NCBI GenBank assembly: GCA_015039315.1
Contig: WIDE01000035.1
Span: 190,767-254,766, forward strand
Length of the DNA stretch: 64,000 nucleotides
From: Clavulina sp. PMI_390
Taxonomy: Eukaryota > Basidiomycota > Agaricomycetes > Cantharellales > Hydnaceae
Reading direction: 5' to 3'
Shown: piece by piece, positions 46,596-57,866 of the stretch
Numbering within the stretch: position 1 is the first letter of the stretch
Layout of the letters: every line of letters starts with the position of its first letter
Notes under the pieces: model-generated
Databases searched by the model: none
The model's input: only the letters and a program-made list of their open reading frames with translations
Told to the model about the DNA's origin: nothing
Position numbers and translations under genes: made by a program

Positions 46596-48675
46596 ATGAG
46601 GAGCATAGGTGGCCCAAACCTCTCCAGAGGGTCTGCATGCGTTCGCTGTCGCAAGCTTAAAACAGTGAGTCTCGATGACCTCATAGCAAATAGACTCCTG
46701 ATGCATTGCTACTTCTGAAGAAATGCACTGGGTTGAGGCCAAGCTGTGAACGATGCGAACGGCTACAAGTGCAATGTATTTACACCGGCGCGGCAGCTCG
46801 ACATCTTGAGATTCTCCCTCAACGGCTTCTGCAAGATCGCGCACTAGAGATACAGCTAACCACTAACAAGATACTCCTCTCCTCAAAACACGATCTGTTG
46901 GTGCTTTCATCAAGACTTGGAGAGCAAATCCGCCTGATAGGAACTTCTCGAGAGCAACTGCTTCAACCCCACGCCTCCATCCCAATATATGTATGCTGCG
47001 ATGAGGGCTGGAGGGATGTGGGTGCTTCGCAGCTATTCACAAGCGGAAGGGCCATCGCAGAATATGATTCATCAGAGGGGGACACATATCGCATCGAGAG
47101 GTCAATCGTAGAGCGCACCCTAGCTTCATTTCAGTGGGTGAGAGGTGAAGAGATTCCTCTGGCCATGTCGTTATATCTGTGCGTCCATAATCGTGCACCT
47201 ATACCGCAGCTTTCTAACCGCATGCTGTATAGAATTGGGATATTCTTACCATACCGCTCACACTTCAACTTCTGCGCCCCTCTTCCCAACTTTCTCCGTC
47301 GCCTTTCCCTCCCCACTTCACACCCCTCATCGATCCATTCTTGCCTGCGGAGTGCATGCCACCTCGCAGCTTGTAGCGTTCTTGGGGGGCAATGGACTCA
47401 TCTGGAGCCTTATTTTGTCCAGCTTACTCGTCATTTCCTTCATGATGTTCTGACTTGTGCCGGACGTGAGCACTTCACACAGTTCCTCTGGGCCAGTTCT
47501 CTGCTTGCTTGCTACCTTGCAAGGGCAGGTCGCGTTGACGAAAGCCTTGCAGTCATCACCCCAGCAAGTAGCTTAGCCATGGCGTGTGGCATAGCTTCCA
47601 GTCATAATCCGGAATTCGAGGATGACTATAAGTCAGATCAGTACTTGCTGCCCGCCCCAGTGACTGAAACCGAAGCACTCGATCTTATTTGGCTCGCGTA
47701 CTCGATTTTCATGACTGATCAGTATCTAAGTGTGCTGAATGGATGTCCTGGAACTTATTTATGCCATGAGCGGTGGAGGCGCCCATTCGTGGAGGCTCAA
47801 GGATTGTATTCATCTTTCAAGGTTTATTCATTCCTTCAATATTCTTCGTGGTTCACAACTGACCCAGAGCCGCCGCTCAACAAGGTGAAAATGACAAGCG
47901 AGACAGAATTGTCGAAGATCTGGCAATCAGACCTGCATCTGAACGCCTCCATGACTCGCATTTTCCGCAGAGTAACGGCAGCAGCGCTCCTCATTTCTAG
48001 TATGTATTTTTATTTCCTAGCGACAAATGAAGCAATAACTACCACCCCAATTTCAGGAAACCAATCTGTCGGAGATGATCTAGACCCTCTGTCTCTCAAG
48101 GCCTTTATTCGCTTCCAGTATTCCACAATTCCTCAGCTTTCCGATGCGATCAACAGCTCCAATCCATACACCCTCTTTGCCCATGCAACGCTTTATGGAA
48201 GCTCAGTGGTGTTACATAGCTTGCACGCTGGGGAGGATATCCAAGCACGAAGCGAAATGCTACGGTGCTCACAAGCGTTGGTAGGGATCTGCAAGGTACT
48301 CCAGGGGCGCAAAGATCTTCATATAATTGTATCGTCTGTTACTCTTATGGTGAGTTCTAATCTCGTGCTTGAATGAGAAAAGCAATACAGCAGATGTTGA
48401 CACGCCGTTAGGTTCACATGATGAACGCGCTCAGAATCTTTGCTCACGAACTACAGAGACATGACGTCCGGGAAAATGCGAATCTTTCCACAGAGTATTG
48501 TCATTCCGTTGAAGTTTTGCTCGACTTCCTTGGTGAGATGACCGCATTGTATCCAGCATGGAGTAAGTGACCAGTTCTCCCTGATAAGTCAGCAGTCAAA
48601 GTAATCCTTTCGCAGGGCATTCTCCAGAACTTGTCAAAGACCCGCTTGTCGCTGCTACGGAGTCTCTAGCAGCTT
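46596..48675 (+). CDS. Zn2Cys6 zinc-cluster transcription factor
   Basis: Fungal-specific DNA-binding regulator. The small first exon (46596-46664) starts MRSIGGPNLSRGSACVRCRK and the second starts at 46721 with KCTGLRPSCERCERLQVQC. Together they give Cys-x2-Cys-x6-Cys-x6-Cys-x2-Cys-x6-Cys, the complete binuclear zinc cluster, cut by an intron after KLKT. The long middle has the helical, Cys/Leu-rich look of fungal transcription-factor middle homology regions (FLRRLSLPTSHPSSIHSCLR, LACYLARAGRVDESLAV, LIWLAYSIFMTDQYLSVLNG). Further introns near 48001-48058, 48350-48411 and 48564-48615 lead to the stop at 48675. Reading only the large open frame would miss the first exon and the last two. Target genes unknown; the next gene is convergent. 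Confidence 0.88.
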
Positions 48676-48929
48676 GATTGCTACACCCAAATATAATCAA
48701 GCTATCAGTCCATTTCAAGCCATGCTCATCACCGGGAACGGCTTCAGCCAGCTCCGATAATATAGCCCGAGAGGAAGAGAAGGTCGACTAATCTCCAATG
48801 ATGGCCTTTGGTCAATCAGGGACCGGCGAGGAAATCAATGAACGAAAACTATAAGCCGATTGTGATAATGTCATGGCTACAAAAAGGCCCTGGCTCTTAC
48901 GTGGCCGGCAAATCTATGATGGTGTGACA
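48676..48929. other. Convergent 3' spacer
   Basis: About 250 bp between the stop codons of the zinc-cluster gene and the tocopherol-cyclase-like gene. Holds both 3' UTRs; nothing further seen. Confidence 0.4.
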
Positions 48930-50348
48930 CTAGTCCGCATGTAATCTGTCCACCTGTTTCCAATATTCCCCACCAAACTCGAATGCAACATCACCAATTG
49001 TTTGCTTTTCTACTTCTTTCCAGCGACCAATCGGCAATGCTCGTGTATAGGCCGTGATTGACATCTTGGCTGTGAAAGTCTCGTACGCTGTTGTTGAGTG
49101 TCCTCCAGGAAGAGGACAATAAAGAGAAAGCCAAGTCTCTGGTGAAGGTTTCTAAGATAGGAAAGATTATTGGTTAGTGCCCGAATCTGGTGCATCAAGA
49201 GCCCACAGAGAACGTACATCCGTGCTTTCAATAAAAACCACTAGCTTTCGGAAGAGAGTTTGAAGCGAGACCGTGAGATGGCCGTTCTCGTTATCAAAAG
49301 TTTCGCTGGCAAATGGTCCCCACTGCGAAGTACGAGCAGTGGGTTGCGTTTGCTGGGAGCCCAAGGCTCGTTTGTTTCCCCATCGTCCGAAGAGTCGTGG
49401 AGGGGCAAAAATAATCGTGTATGGGGGACCGAACAGCCAGTTCCGATTCTTTGAACGGTAGTGGACCATAAAAGCCTTGTTCCCAAGGATCATGCCACCT
49501 GCTATGGCAAGCGAAGATGGGAGGCCTCTTGGTGAAGCAACAGAGCCCTGGGACCTGGAACAACCAGGAGAAGTGGTCAGAAAATTCCACGAGATTCGTT
49601 CGTTGCCCAGGTTCACGAACCAAGTCCATCCTTGAGGGAATGACACCCCCCAATTCTTCTCCATATGAGCGCGCCCATTGGCGGCCGATAGGACAGTCTC
49701 CACCGGTCGAGCGTTCGCAGTGACCTGAATAGGGCTTGATATCTTCTTCAAAGAAACCTCTGCATTGGAAGCAGTGGAGAATATGGCCCAATGGAGTGGC
49801 AAGGTCTTCTCTAGTCTAACAAATGCTCCATGTGGAGCTCTCAATAGATTATTCCCATCTATTGGTACCCTGTCGCGTATTCGTACATCTATGTTATATG
49901 TGAAGTTGCCAGTTTCGTCCGAAAGAGTCAAGTTATAGTGTTGTGAGTCGGCATGACACGTGAATGTTCCAAAACCAGGCGCGTCGAGGGTGAAGGGGAG
50001 TTGTCCTTTTGAGAGTGATCTGAACGTCATTTGGGGTGGAAATAGATGGAGCTCTATTTTCTCTTTGATGCGCGAATTGCCGTTGAGGGGGATAATAGAG
50101 AAATGCAGGTAATGTAGTCGATGAGAAGCAGAGTCTGTGGTGCCCGGCGCAAGGGAACAAAAGATGATGGCCATGGTAAAGTCATCGCCCTGAATGCGTG
50201 TATACCATCCCTCGAAGCCTGTGCCAGGGTGAGGCGCGAATGGATCGACTTGGCGCAAAAGACGCGTGGAAATGGAACGTGGAAGCACTAATTCGGCGAC
50301 AGTCGCGCTGAGTTCGACCACTGAGGTCCACATCGCGCCTAGCACCAT
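48930..50348 (-). CDS. Tocopherol cyclase family protein (function in fungi unknown)
   Basis: Two landmark motifs of the tocopherol cyclase (plant VTE1) family are present in the right order. GFEGWYTRIQ in the N-terminal part matches plant FEGWY. MEKNWGVSFPQGWTWF in the middle matches plant EKNWGxxFPxxW. The main exon covers 50348 to about 49217. After an intron of about 66 nt the frame continues KPSPETWLSLYCPLPGGHST, FTAKMSITAYTRALPIG and ends QVDRLHAD at 48930. The total is about 450 residues. The residues around the motifs are beta-rich, as in the lipocalin-like fold of the family. Fungi are not known to make tocopherol, so the substrate is likely another lipid or terpenoid; this is inference. 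Confidence 0.75.
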
Positions 50349-50867
50349 GGTAGGAGAGTGAAGCTCAAGAGTTGTCTGATTAGAGTTTCAAAGATCGTGC
50401 TGCAAGTTGGTTGCTCCGATTATTAGCATCAGTGGACGTGATGATGATGTGGGGACAATCAAGAGTCAATAACCGCTCAACAGAACATGCGATCCTCCAT
50501 GCGAATATTTTTGGAATAATGAACATCCATCACCCAGGAAATTGCGGTTATATGAGAATATCTGCTTTGGATAATACAGGGGCAGAGGAAGTCAAGATGC
50601 GAATCGGGCAATGTCCGTGGTTATGATGAGAGATCACAGTCAGAGAGCGATGGATCCAGTCAAGGGAATGAAGATGTGTCAAATCGTAGAGAGATTCGTC
50701 CAATGAGGGGATGAGAGTGATAAATGAAGGAACGAATAGGAGTAGTAATTCAAAATAGAGAAGGGAACCCAAGAGAGAAAGAGAGAATACACATAATCCG
50801 AAGACTGCCAAAAAATGTCCAACATGCAGAGGAAGCACAAGATGAAAAACGCGTCACAAACATGCAT
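50349..50867. other. Intergenic region upstream of the tocopherol-cyclase-like gene
   Basis: About 520 bp between two genes on the minus strand: 3' UTR of the serine-rich gene plus promoter of the cyclase-like gene. Purine-rich on the plus strand near 50700-50800. No gene recognised. Confidence 0.4.
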
Positions 50868-53800
50868 TTATGCTTGGCGCATAAGGTTCAGCCTCTCGCT
50901 CTCCGTGGGGTAGCGCATGGCAACAAAATCGCGTTCTTGGGGGATCGCAGCCTCATACCGTCTTGACGAGGCCATCGAGTTTCTGGGGAACGTCACAAAC
51001 GACGACACGCTCTCCCGCAACGCCATCTCAGACCTCGACGCCCTGGTGTTGTTTATTGAGGCGGAAGGATACCCATTCCGCTGTCGCGCATATCGCTCCC
51101 CATCACTGGGCGCGAGACCAACACCGTTCATTGCGTCTTGGCGCACATACCCGTCCCTGTCGAAAGATTGGCGATTGATGCTCTCAGCACCACCACCATT
51201 GAGCATGCTTCCATTGAGGCTCATAGTGCCTCGATCCGCGGTGTGGTGAGGACCGCTACCGCCGTTACCACCAAAGATCGCGCTCAGTCTGCCAGTAAGA
51301 CCGCGACCCGTTGATCGAGAGGAGCGCTTTTCCTTACGACTGGAAGCGATGGAGTACGTTGTATGCGCAATAGGTAGCTGGGATGACATTGGCGGTTCAT
51401 CATCTGAGCCCCATCGGCGTAGACTAGGGGTAGATTGACCAAACTCTTCTGCGCGATAGAATCCGTTAGAGTTTCCGTACGCATACTCCTGATTACCTGG
51501 ACCTGCATAGGGCCCAAAGCGAGATTGCGGGGGTGGCACCAAGTCTGCATCATGATCAAGCCTTGACTTTGACCCATTGTTTCCGCCAAACAAGCTGGAG
51601 ACTCTACCGCTGAAAGATTGGCGACGCTCCGACTTGAAAGGGACAATCGGAGGGCGGAGGTCGATCACTTCGTATGACGAGGCTGGACGAAGTGCGGGGA
51701 AGCTGTGGGATGTCATAGGAGGTGGATGTTGAGCTGGACCAGCGCCATTGGGCAGCGGAGGGAGATCTTTGTCTGATGATGCAACAGAGATACGTCGAGA
51801 GTTGTTGTTGGGCTGCATTGATAAGCGCTGGGACGGACCCCATTCGTTGCGCTCATACATCCCGTCTTCCGCGACATATGGGGAGTATTGCGCGTCAGCA
51901 TATTGACTGAACCGTTTGTCTTCGCCACCGCTCCCATCGCTGTCTCTCGGAGAGTAGCGAGATGTGCCCACAGTGGGAGAGCCAGGGTCGATGAATTGGG
52001 TGTTGATGGTCGGTGGCCCGAACCCAGGCGACACAGGAGTCGAATGAGTACGAGGGGTAGGGGAATTAGGAATGCTTTGTGATTGCCTTGACGACGATGT
52101 GGCGTGGCGCTGGGAAGACCGATCATGAGGCGTACGGCTGACGAGGTATGAAATGGGTGGAGGAGGGTCTAGAGGCATCGTGTAGTCCTCGGCGGGACGA
52201 CTCTGCGATCTCTTTGAAGGTCCACCAGAGCTCTTCTCTTTTCCACCTGTCATCTTCTTCCAAAGCCGCCCAATGCTGCTGCGTTTGTCCTTTTCGGTGA
52301 TCGGAGGTGGCTCATCGAGAGCCCCCTCAGGTTCGTCAACTAGCTGGCTGATAGTCCAAGGTTGCTCATGCTGAGCAGCATGTAGCATCATGTCGTCCTG
52401 CTCTAACCCCAAACTAATGAGAACCGTAAGCGATCAGAAATTCTGCCAGCACGTGAGAAAAAGTGATCAAGAGAAAGAGTACATACTGCATATCCATCAT
52501 ACTCCCCGAGTTGTGATGCAAACTCGCCTCACTCCCAAAGGCTCCGCTCCAATGCCTGAACCCAAAGAATCGAGCGCCACTGTGCCTAAACGCCGACTCA
52601 TTTGAGCCACCGCTCGCTGGAACGCGCGGGCGAGCTGGCGGGGTCAGCGTCATAGGCGACGACATCCTCCTCGCCGCGTACGTGCTTGCCGGAACGTTCG
52701 GGCTATTCGACATGCTCGGCGAGGCCGGGATAAGGCTGATCTGGGAGCGCGAGCCACCATAGTTGACACCTTGGATAGGGACAGACGCCGAGTGCATGGA
52801 GCTCCCGTCCGAGAACCCTGCTGCTGCCGGTGCTCCATTCCCATAGCCAGCGATAGGCCCAGAGGCAGGGGGGATCCCACTAACAGATACCCTTGACACC
52901 TTTCTTGTTCGTCGTCGCTCTTCACGCTCCTCGGCCCGTCTTCGATCACGCTCTTCCCTCTCTTCCCTCTGAAGGTCAACACGCTCCATGATGAGACCTG
53001 ATTCAAGAAGAGTGACGTCCCTATCTTTGGATTGTGAACGTCTCTTGGCAGTAACGCTGCCGCTACCAGGAGGACCGTTGGGATGAGGGTATCCATACGG
53101 ACCCGGGGAGTACGGTGTGTTGGGCTGAGTTTGCGAGCTAGCAGGTCCACCAGGCGACACCTTCGCATACCCATTAAGAGCATACGGGTCAAACTCATCG
53201 TAAGTTGTCGATGCGCGCAGCTTGATCCCACGACTATTACGATCTCCCGCCGAGCCCAACGAGCTTTCCGCGCCCATCGAGGCCCTCGCCGGCCCCCTCT
53301 CGCCACCAACTGAAGCTTCTCCACGGTGGCCGCCTGCACCGACGCCAGGCCCGGCAGGCGACTCTCCGCCGGCGACCGATCGGCGAACGTATTGGAACGT
53401 GTCGCGTACTTTCGAGTCCTGTGTCCCACGCTCACGGCGTGTGGCCTCGCGGGCGTCGTTCTCCGCCGCCAGGAGCTCGATCTGTGCGTGAACGTATTTT
53501 TCGAGGGTTTGCCAGCGCGCTGCAGGTTCTTTCGGGTTCTACACAGATGCGCAAGAGTCATGGCCAAGGTGAGCACTAGCAAACGAATATAGACAAACGA
53601 TGAGTGGGCGACGTACCATTGTCAACCAAACAGCCAGATTCGCCTCGGTTAGTGCTCCTCCTCTGGCAGTAGGCCTAGCGTTGTTCCCACTAGAGCCAGG
53701 TTTGATACCCCGTCTCGAATCCTCCACTTCCCTACGACACAGCTCTTCATACCACACATCACTCTCGCGCTCCCAGACCCCAGGCGTACTCACATCCACA

Positions 53801-55761
53801 TCAGCCATATCACGATCGCGCATCATGCACTCGATGCATACTTCTTCCGGCGGAGGCGGAGGAGCTTGTGGCTGAGGAGGCTGCTGCTGTTGGGATGGGT
53901 ATCGCTGGGACTGGGATTGGGGAAATTGGATGGGTTGCGAGGGTGGTGACTGGCCATATTGGGCTGCCTGGCCCTGCGTTTCGGCCTGTGCCTGGGGTAC
54001 GGAGACTGGGACGGGTACGGGCTGACCCATTGATGCGCCCATTGATGGCCGCTGATTAGTGCGAGAGGATGAGGAAGCGGAGCGGGGTTCGGCAACAGGA
54101 CTAGCGTAGACATTAGACGACGCCGTTCCATATGCAGGGACTGGTACGCGGGACGAAGACGAGCGGGATTGGGAGAGGGGACGAGTGGGAAGGGAGGAGC
54201 CGTTGGTGGGTGGTAGTGTCTGCGATTGCTTTGCAGCAGAAGAACTACTGTATTGCGATTGTGGCTGATACGACGACCTTTCCCTCTTCGATGAAGCCTC
54301 ATACTCGCTTTCTCTGCCACCAGGAACAACGTGAGTCCCAGCGTAGAGCAAATTCGACGAGGAAGTCTCGCCGCCGGGAGCAGCCGCCGCCGCGCCCCTC
54401 GGCAACGGTGGCGGAGGGCTTAATGTTCTTCTTGACGCGCCTGCGCTACTCGACGCTCGCAGCGCATCAGGGGAAGAAGCACCATACCACGAATTCGAGT
54501 TGGCGACCGGGCTGTCATAGTACCCGCCAGGGCTCGGCGAGTCGCTGGACCCGGTCGGATTGGCGTAGTCGATGGGCATGGGACGAGGGGCGGCAGCACT
54601 GGCAGAATTTGTCACTTGCAGATAAGCTTGAGACTGAGAAGCATTTCCATCCATGCCGTTATTATTGAACTGTCCGTCTATCTCGTCATTCTCGTAGAAT
54701 GCGCGACTATTGCTCTTTGATGTCCTCCGTGAGGCAGAAGGCCGCGAGGAGGACGAAGATGGCACGGTGGTACTTCGTCCATCAGGAGGAACCGAAGGCG
54801 ATGTGAAGGATGATGACGAAGAAGCAATGCCCCCTGGAGCGGTTGCTGCACGATTTGCCGAGCTAGAAGCGGGGCGAGATGGGGGATTAACAATTGCATT
54901 CGGGTTCGCGTGATGATTGGAATAGGCAGCGTTCAGTTCACGATATGATCCTTGTTGAGGAAGCATAGCACCCCTATTGACCACATTAGCGTCATCCTCG
55001 CCACCGGCTATGCGCTCGTCAGTGTTGTTGTTGTTGTCTTCGTCGTCCTCATGCGTCGTCCGTGACGCACTGGACGGGACAGGGGTTGGGAACCCGGTCT
55101 GCGCATCCAAAGCAGCCATGTTGATTGTTGAGGGTGTTTGGGACCTGTCCGTGAGGCGGGCAGATCTGCTTGATGAAGCGGTGGACTGACGGGGTTCGAC
55201 GTATGAGGTGTTGTCGTTGTGATCCAGTGGCGATTGAAATAGGGATTGGACTTGGGATTGCACCTCGAGGGGAGATGATCTTCGTGAGGACTCGGAGGCG
55301 GTTGAGAATGACTGGCTGGTCGAGCTTGTGAGTGCAGAGCTCGCCGTGCTCAGCCGTTGGGCTTGAGGATCAGCAATGTCCAGACCGCCATTTGCATTCG
55401 GAGAGAGCGACGACAAATTTCTGTCCCTTGGGGCTGTTGTGCCTGTCGTGCCTGTTGTTGTAGCAGACGCAGAGCGCGAGACAGACGCGGGCGCGGTGGT
55501 AGGCAGCGAGGTCATGCCAGAAAACGAGCCGAGGTGCAGAGAGGGCAGGACAATGCCCAGCTCGCTGAGATTCGAGGTGGGTCGACCACCGCCACTTGGA
55601 GGAGACTGATGAAGATAGCGCCCGGAAGCAGCCGCAGCGTTGGTGTTTGATCGACTGCCTGACCCAGGGCCAGCGGATGGGCCCGAGTTGGTGTTGGAGG
55701 AGGACGATGAGGCACTCATGCTCAGGGACGGTTCCCGGACCACGAGACCAGCACTGGCCAT
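50868..55761 (-). CDS. Large serine-rich protein of unknown function
   Basis: Three exons on the minus strand: 55761 to about 53617, about 53536 to 52486, and 52413-50868, giving about 1,580 residues. The N-terminal half is low complexity (Ser, Pro, Gln, Asn tracts). The most conserved-looking block lies at the exon 1/2 boundary: EVCIECMMRDRDMADVDV, WERESDVWYEELCRREVE, ARGGALTEANLAVWLTM, then NPKEPAARWQTLEKYVHAQI. A charged helix follows (REEREERDRRRAEEREERRR). I recall similar blocks in uncharacterised fungal proteins but cannot name a function. The Cys pair in CIEC looks like half of a metal site. The later part is Ser/Pro-rich with a basic patch (SIGRLWKKMTGGK). Length and disorder suggest a scaffold or regulator; this is inference. 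Confidence 0.75.
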
Positions 55762-56174
55762 GCCACAGGTGTGACTTTAGGATGTAGGCTTGTCGCCGCG
55801 ATAGCCGCCTTGGTTGTCGTCGAGCGGCGTGTGTGGAATTATAAAATTCTTAGATGCAAAATTGGGATGTGACGAGGGGGGCTGTTGTGTACATCGGTTA
55901 CAGTTGTTTATGCCGCCCAAATATGGACGTGGTTTGATAATAATGCCCCATTCACAAAGTCTTGGCAAATTGGCCCTTCTTCCCACTGTCGCCCGCGAAT
56001 CCACCTCCGGAAACAGGGGGACAACAAAAAGCCTGTTGTGAGGTAAAAATAACGAAAGAAAATTTCCAAGAGCAGGTGGCAAAAAAGAATAGAATTATTT
56101 GACGAATGCGGAAAGTATGCAGTAGTGAGAGAATAAGAGGAACAACAGGAAATGCTACCGCGAGAGTCCGTCTA
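55762..56174. other. Intergenic region, serine-rich gene promoter and NDUFS7 3' end
   Basis: About 410 bp between two minus-strand genes. No gene seen. Confidence 0.4.
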
Positions 56175-57409
56175 TCACTTGCGATACCTAAATTCATCAC
56201 ATTCGTCAGTTTCAGCAATCAGGGTCTCTCCCTCTCTCACACGGCAGGAAGACGAGGCAAAAGAACTCACCAGAGCGTGCTCTTCCGATTCCTGCGCATT
56301 TTCCTCTGCAGTTGCAGCATTCCATACAGCAAGGCTTCTGCTGTGGGCGGGCAACCCGGCACGTAGATGTCGACCGGGACAATTCCTGCGGATTTCGTAT
56401 TAGTTTTGATAACAAGCCACAAAAGACGTACGGGAGATATGGGAGAATAGAGTCAAAAGACGTACGGTCACAGCCACGAACGACAGAGTACGAGTAATGG
56501 TAGTAACCGCCACCGTTCGCACACGAACCCATGGAGATCACCCAGCCTACGATTGTTTTATTGGTGGAGTGCAGAGAATAGAGAAAGCAACCATCAGACG
56601 TCATAGTCTTCTTCTCTCTCTCTACCTTGCAATATAAAGGGTTATACATACGAGGTTCTGGCATTTGGTCATACACCTTCCTCAGCGCAGGTGCCATCTT
56701 GTTGGTCAACGTGCCAGCGACAATCATGATATCTGACTGCCGAGGCGAAGCTCGGAACACAACACCAAGTCGATCCTGGTCATAACGAGCTGCGGCCATG
56801 TGCATCATCTCGACGGCACAGCAAGCGAGACCTAATTTATGCGGGAGTAGTAACGAGTAAGTAATCGCATTGGAAAAGAAATAAGACTCTTCATTCACCG
56901 AAAGTCATGGGCCACATTGACCCTTGCCGGCCCCAGTTCACAATCTTGTCCAATGTCGACAACACATATTCTACACCCCAACACCGAGCACAATTTGCCA
57001 TAAGAACGATATTGCTGAATACTCGAATAGTTCTCAAACTTACCAGCGCCATTCTTGGGGTGCTCCAAACTGTACTGTTGGTTCTTCCTGAGCGCAATGT
57101 ATGGGGCAGGTTCTGCTGTAGCAGGTGACGCGGCAGGGGCAGGCTTGCTTGCCTCAACCTGAGCTCGCACACTCGTCTGAAGTCCTCTTGAAGCTGCAGT
57201 AGCATCACAAACCAAAAAAATTACCAGTCAATGCGAAGAATGCCACGAGCCAATAGGATCGAAGTTGTTGACAGTAAACGGACCTAGTAATCGGTAGGAA
57301 GGCGCGCCTGGCAGTTCACAGATGTCAGCAATTAGCACACATTATACATGACGGGATGAATAACCTGTCGCCTGGCGAAGGAATGGACGCAACGTCGCGA
57401 ACGACATCC
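56175..57409 (-). CDS. NADH:ubiquinone oxidoreductase PSST/NDUFS7 (20 kDa Fe-S) subunit
   Basis: Core complex I subunit that holds the N2 [4Fe-4S] cluster next to the quinone site, in the mitochondrial inner membrane. Starts [15 protein letters not shown], a presequence-like N-terminus. Several short exons read [76 protein letters not shown] and [19 protein letters not shown]. The adjacent Cys pair (ACC), the Cys in GSCANGGG and that in PGCPP are the four cluster ligands. The open frame appears to end at LW (56267), but a GT-AG intron follows and a last exon adds YRK and a stop at 56175, matching the usual WYR(R/K) end. An upstream in-frame ATG at 57548 exists; 57409 is preferred. Confidence 0.93.
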
Positions 57410-57866
57410 TTGGGAGATGGACACGGCGCTTATTTTCTTTGGTTACGGAGCCTTCCGGTGCTCCCGACTCAATATGAAATTTCCGCCTTTTCAAGTTGGA
57501 CCCTGACTTGGCACTGTTTGTGATAACGACCTCCTCGCATCTTTTCAATCTTTGAGCTCTGGATCATCGGCGGTTCTACTTGTAACTCTGGGAGCTGTAT
57601 CTGCACGCATTAAATTCCCGCTCCTTGTCAGCACGCTTGCCAACCCAAGGACCTAGGGTCCTCAGAAGCGGTCGGCGCTCAAACCACCCAACACGGACTA
57701 AACTCGGACTCGATTGAGACATCACAGAGTTCGGTACTAGTAATCGCTAAGGCAGAAAGGTAAGCGGCTAGTACAAGTCGTTATCGTAGACTGCCTCATA
57801 AATACAACCAAGCAAAGGATCGTGTGCAAGTAACCTTCACTCCAAACCACCAGCACGGTTCCAGCA
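57410..57866. promoter_or_regulatory. Divergent region of NDUFS7 and PL14 copy 1
   Basis: About 457 bp between two divergent start codons, so both promoters lie here. Blocks at about 57445-57470 (GGAGCC...TCCGGTGCTCCCG) and 57494-57534 recur, with changes, upstream of PL14 copy 2 (about 60064-60150). Confidence 0.55.

Noticed and set aside
46596..50348. A secondary-metabolite cluster made of the zinc-cluster regulator and the tocopherol-cyclase-like gene
   Set aside because: No polyketide, peptide or terpene synthase, P450 or transporter lies nearby; neighbours are housekeeping genes.
54132..54668. Long open frame (178 codons) on the plus strand
   Set aside because: It lies opposite the Ser/Pro/Gln-rich exon of the large unknown protein; low-complexity GC-rich codons keep the reverse frame open. 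No domain or splice support.
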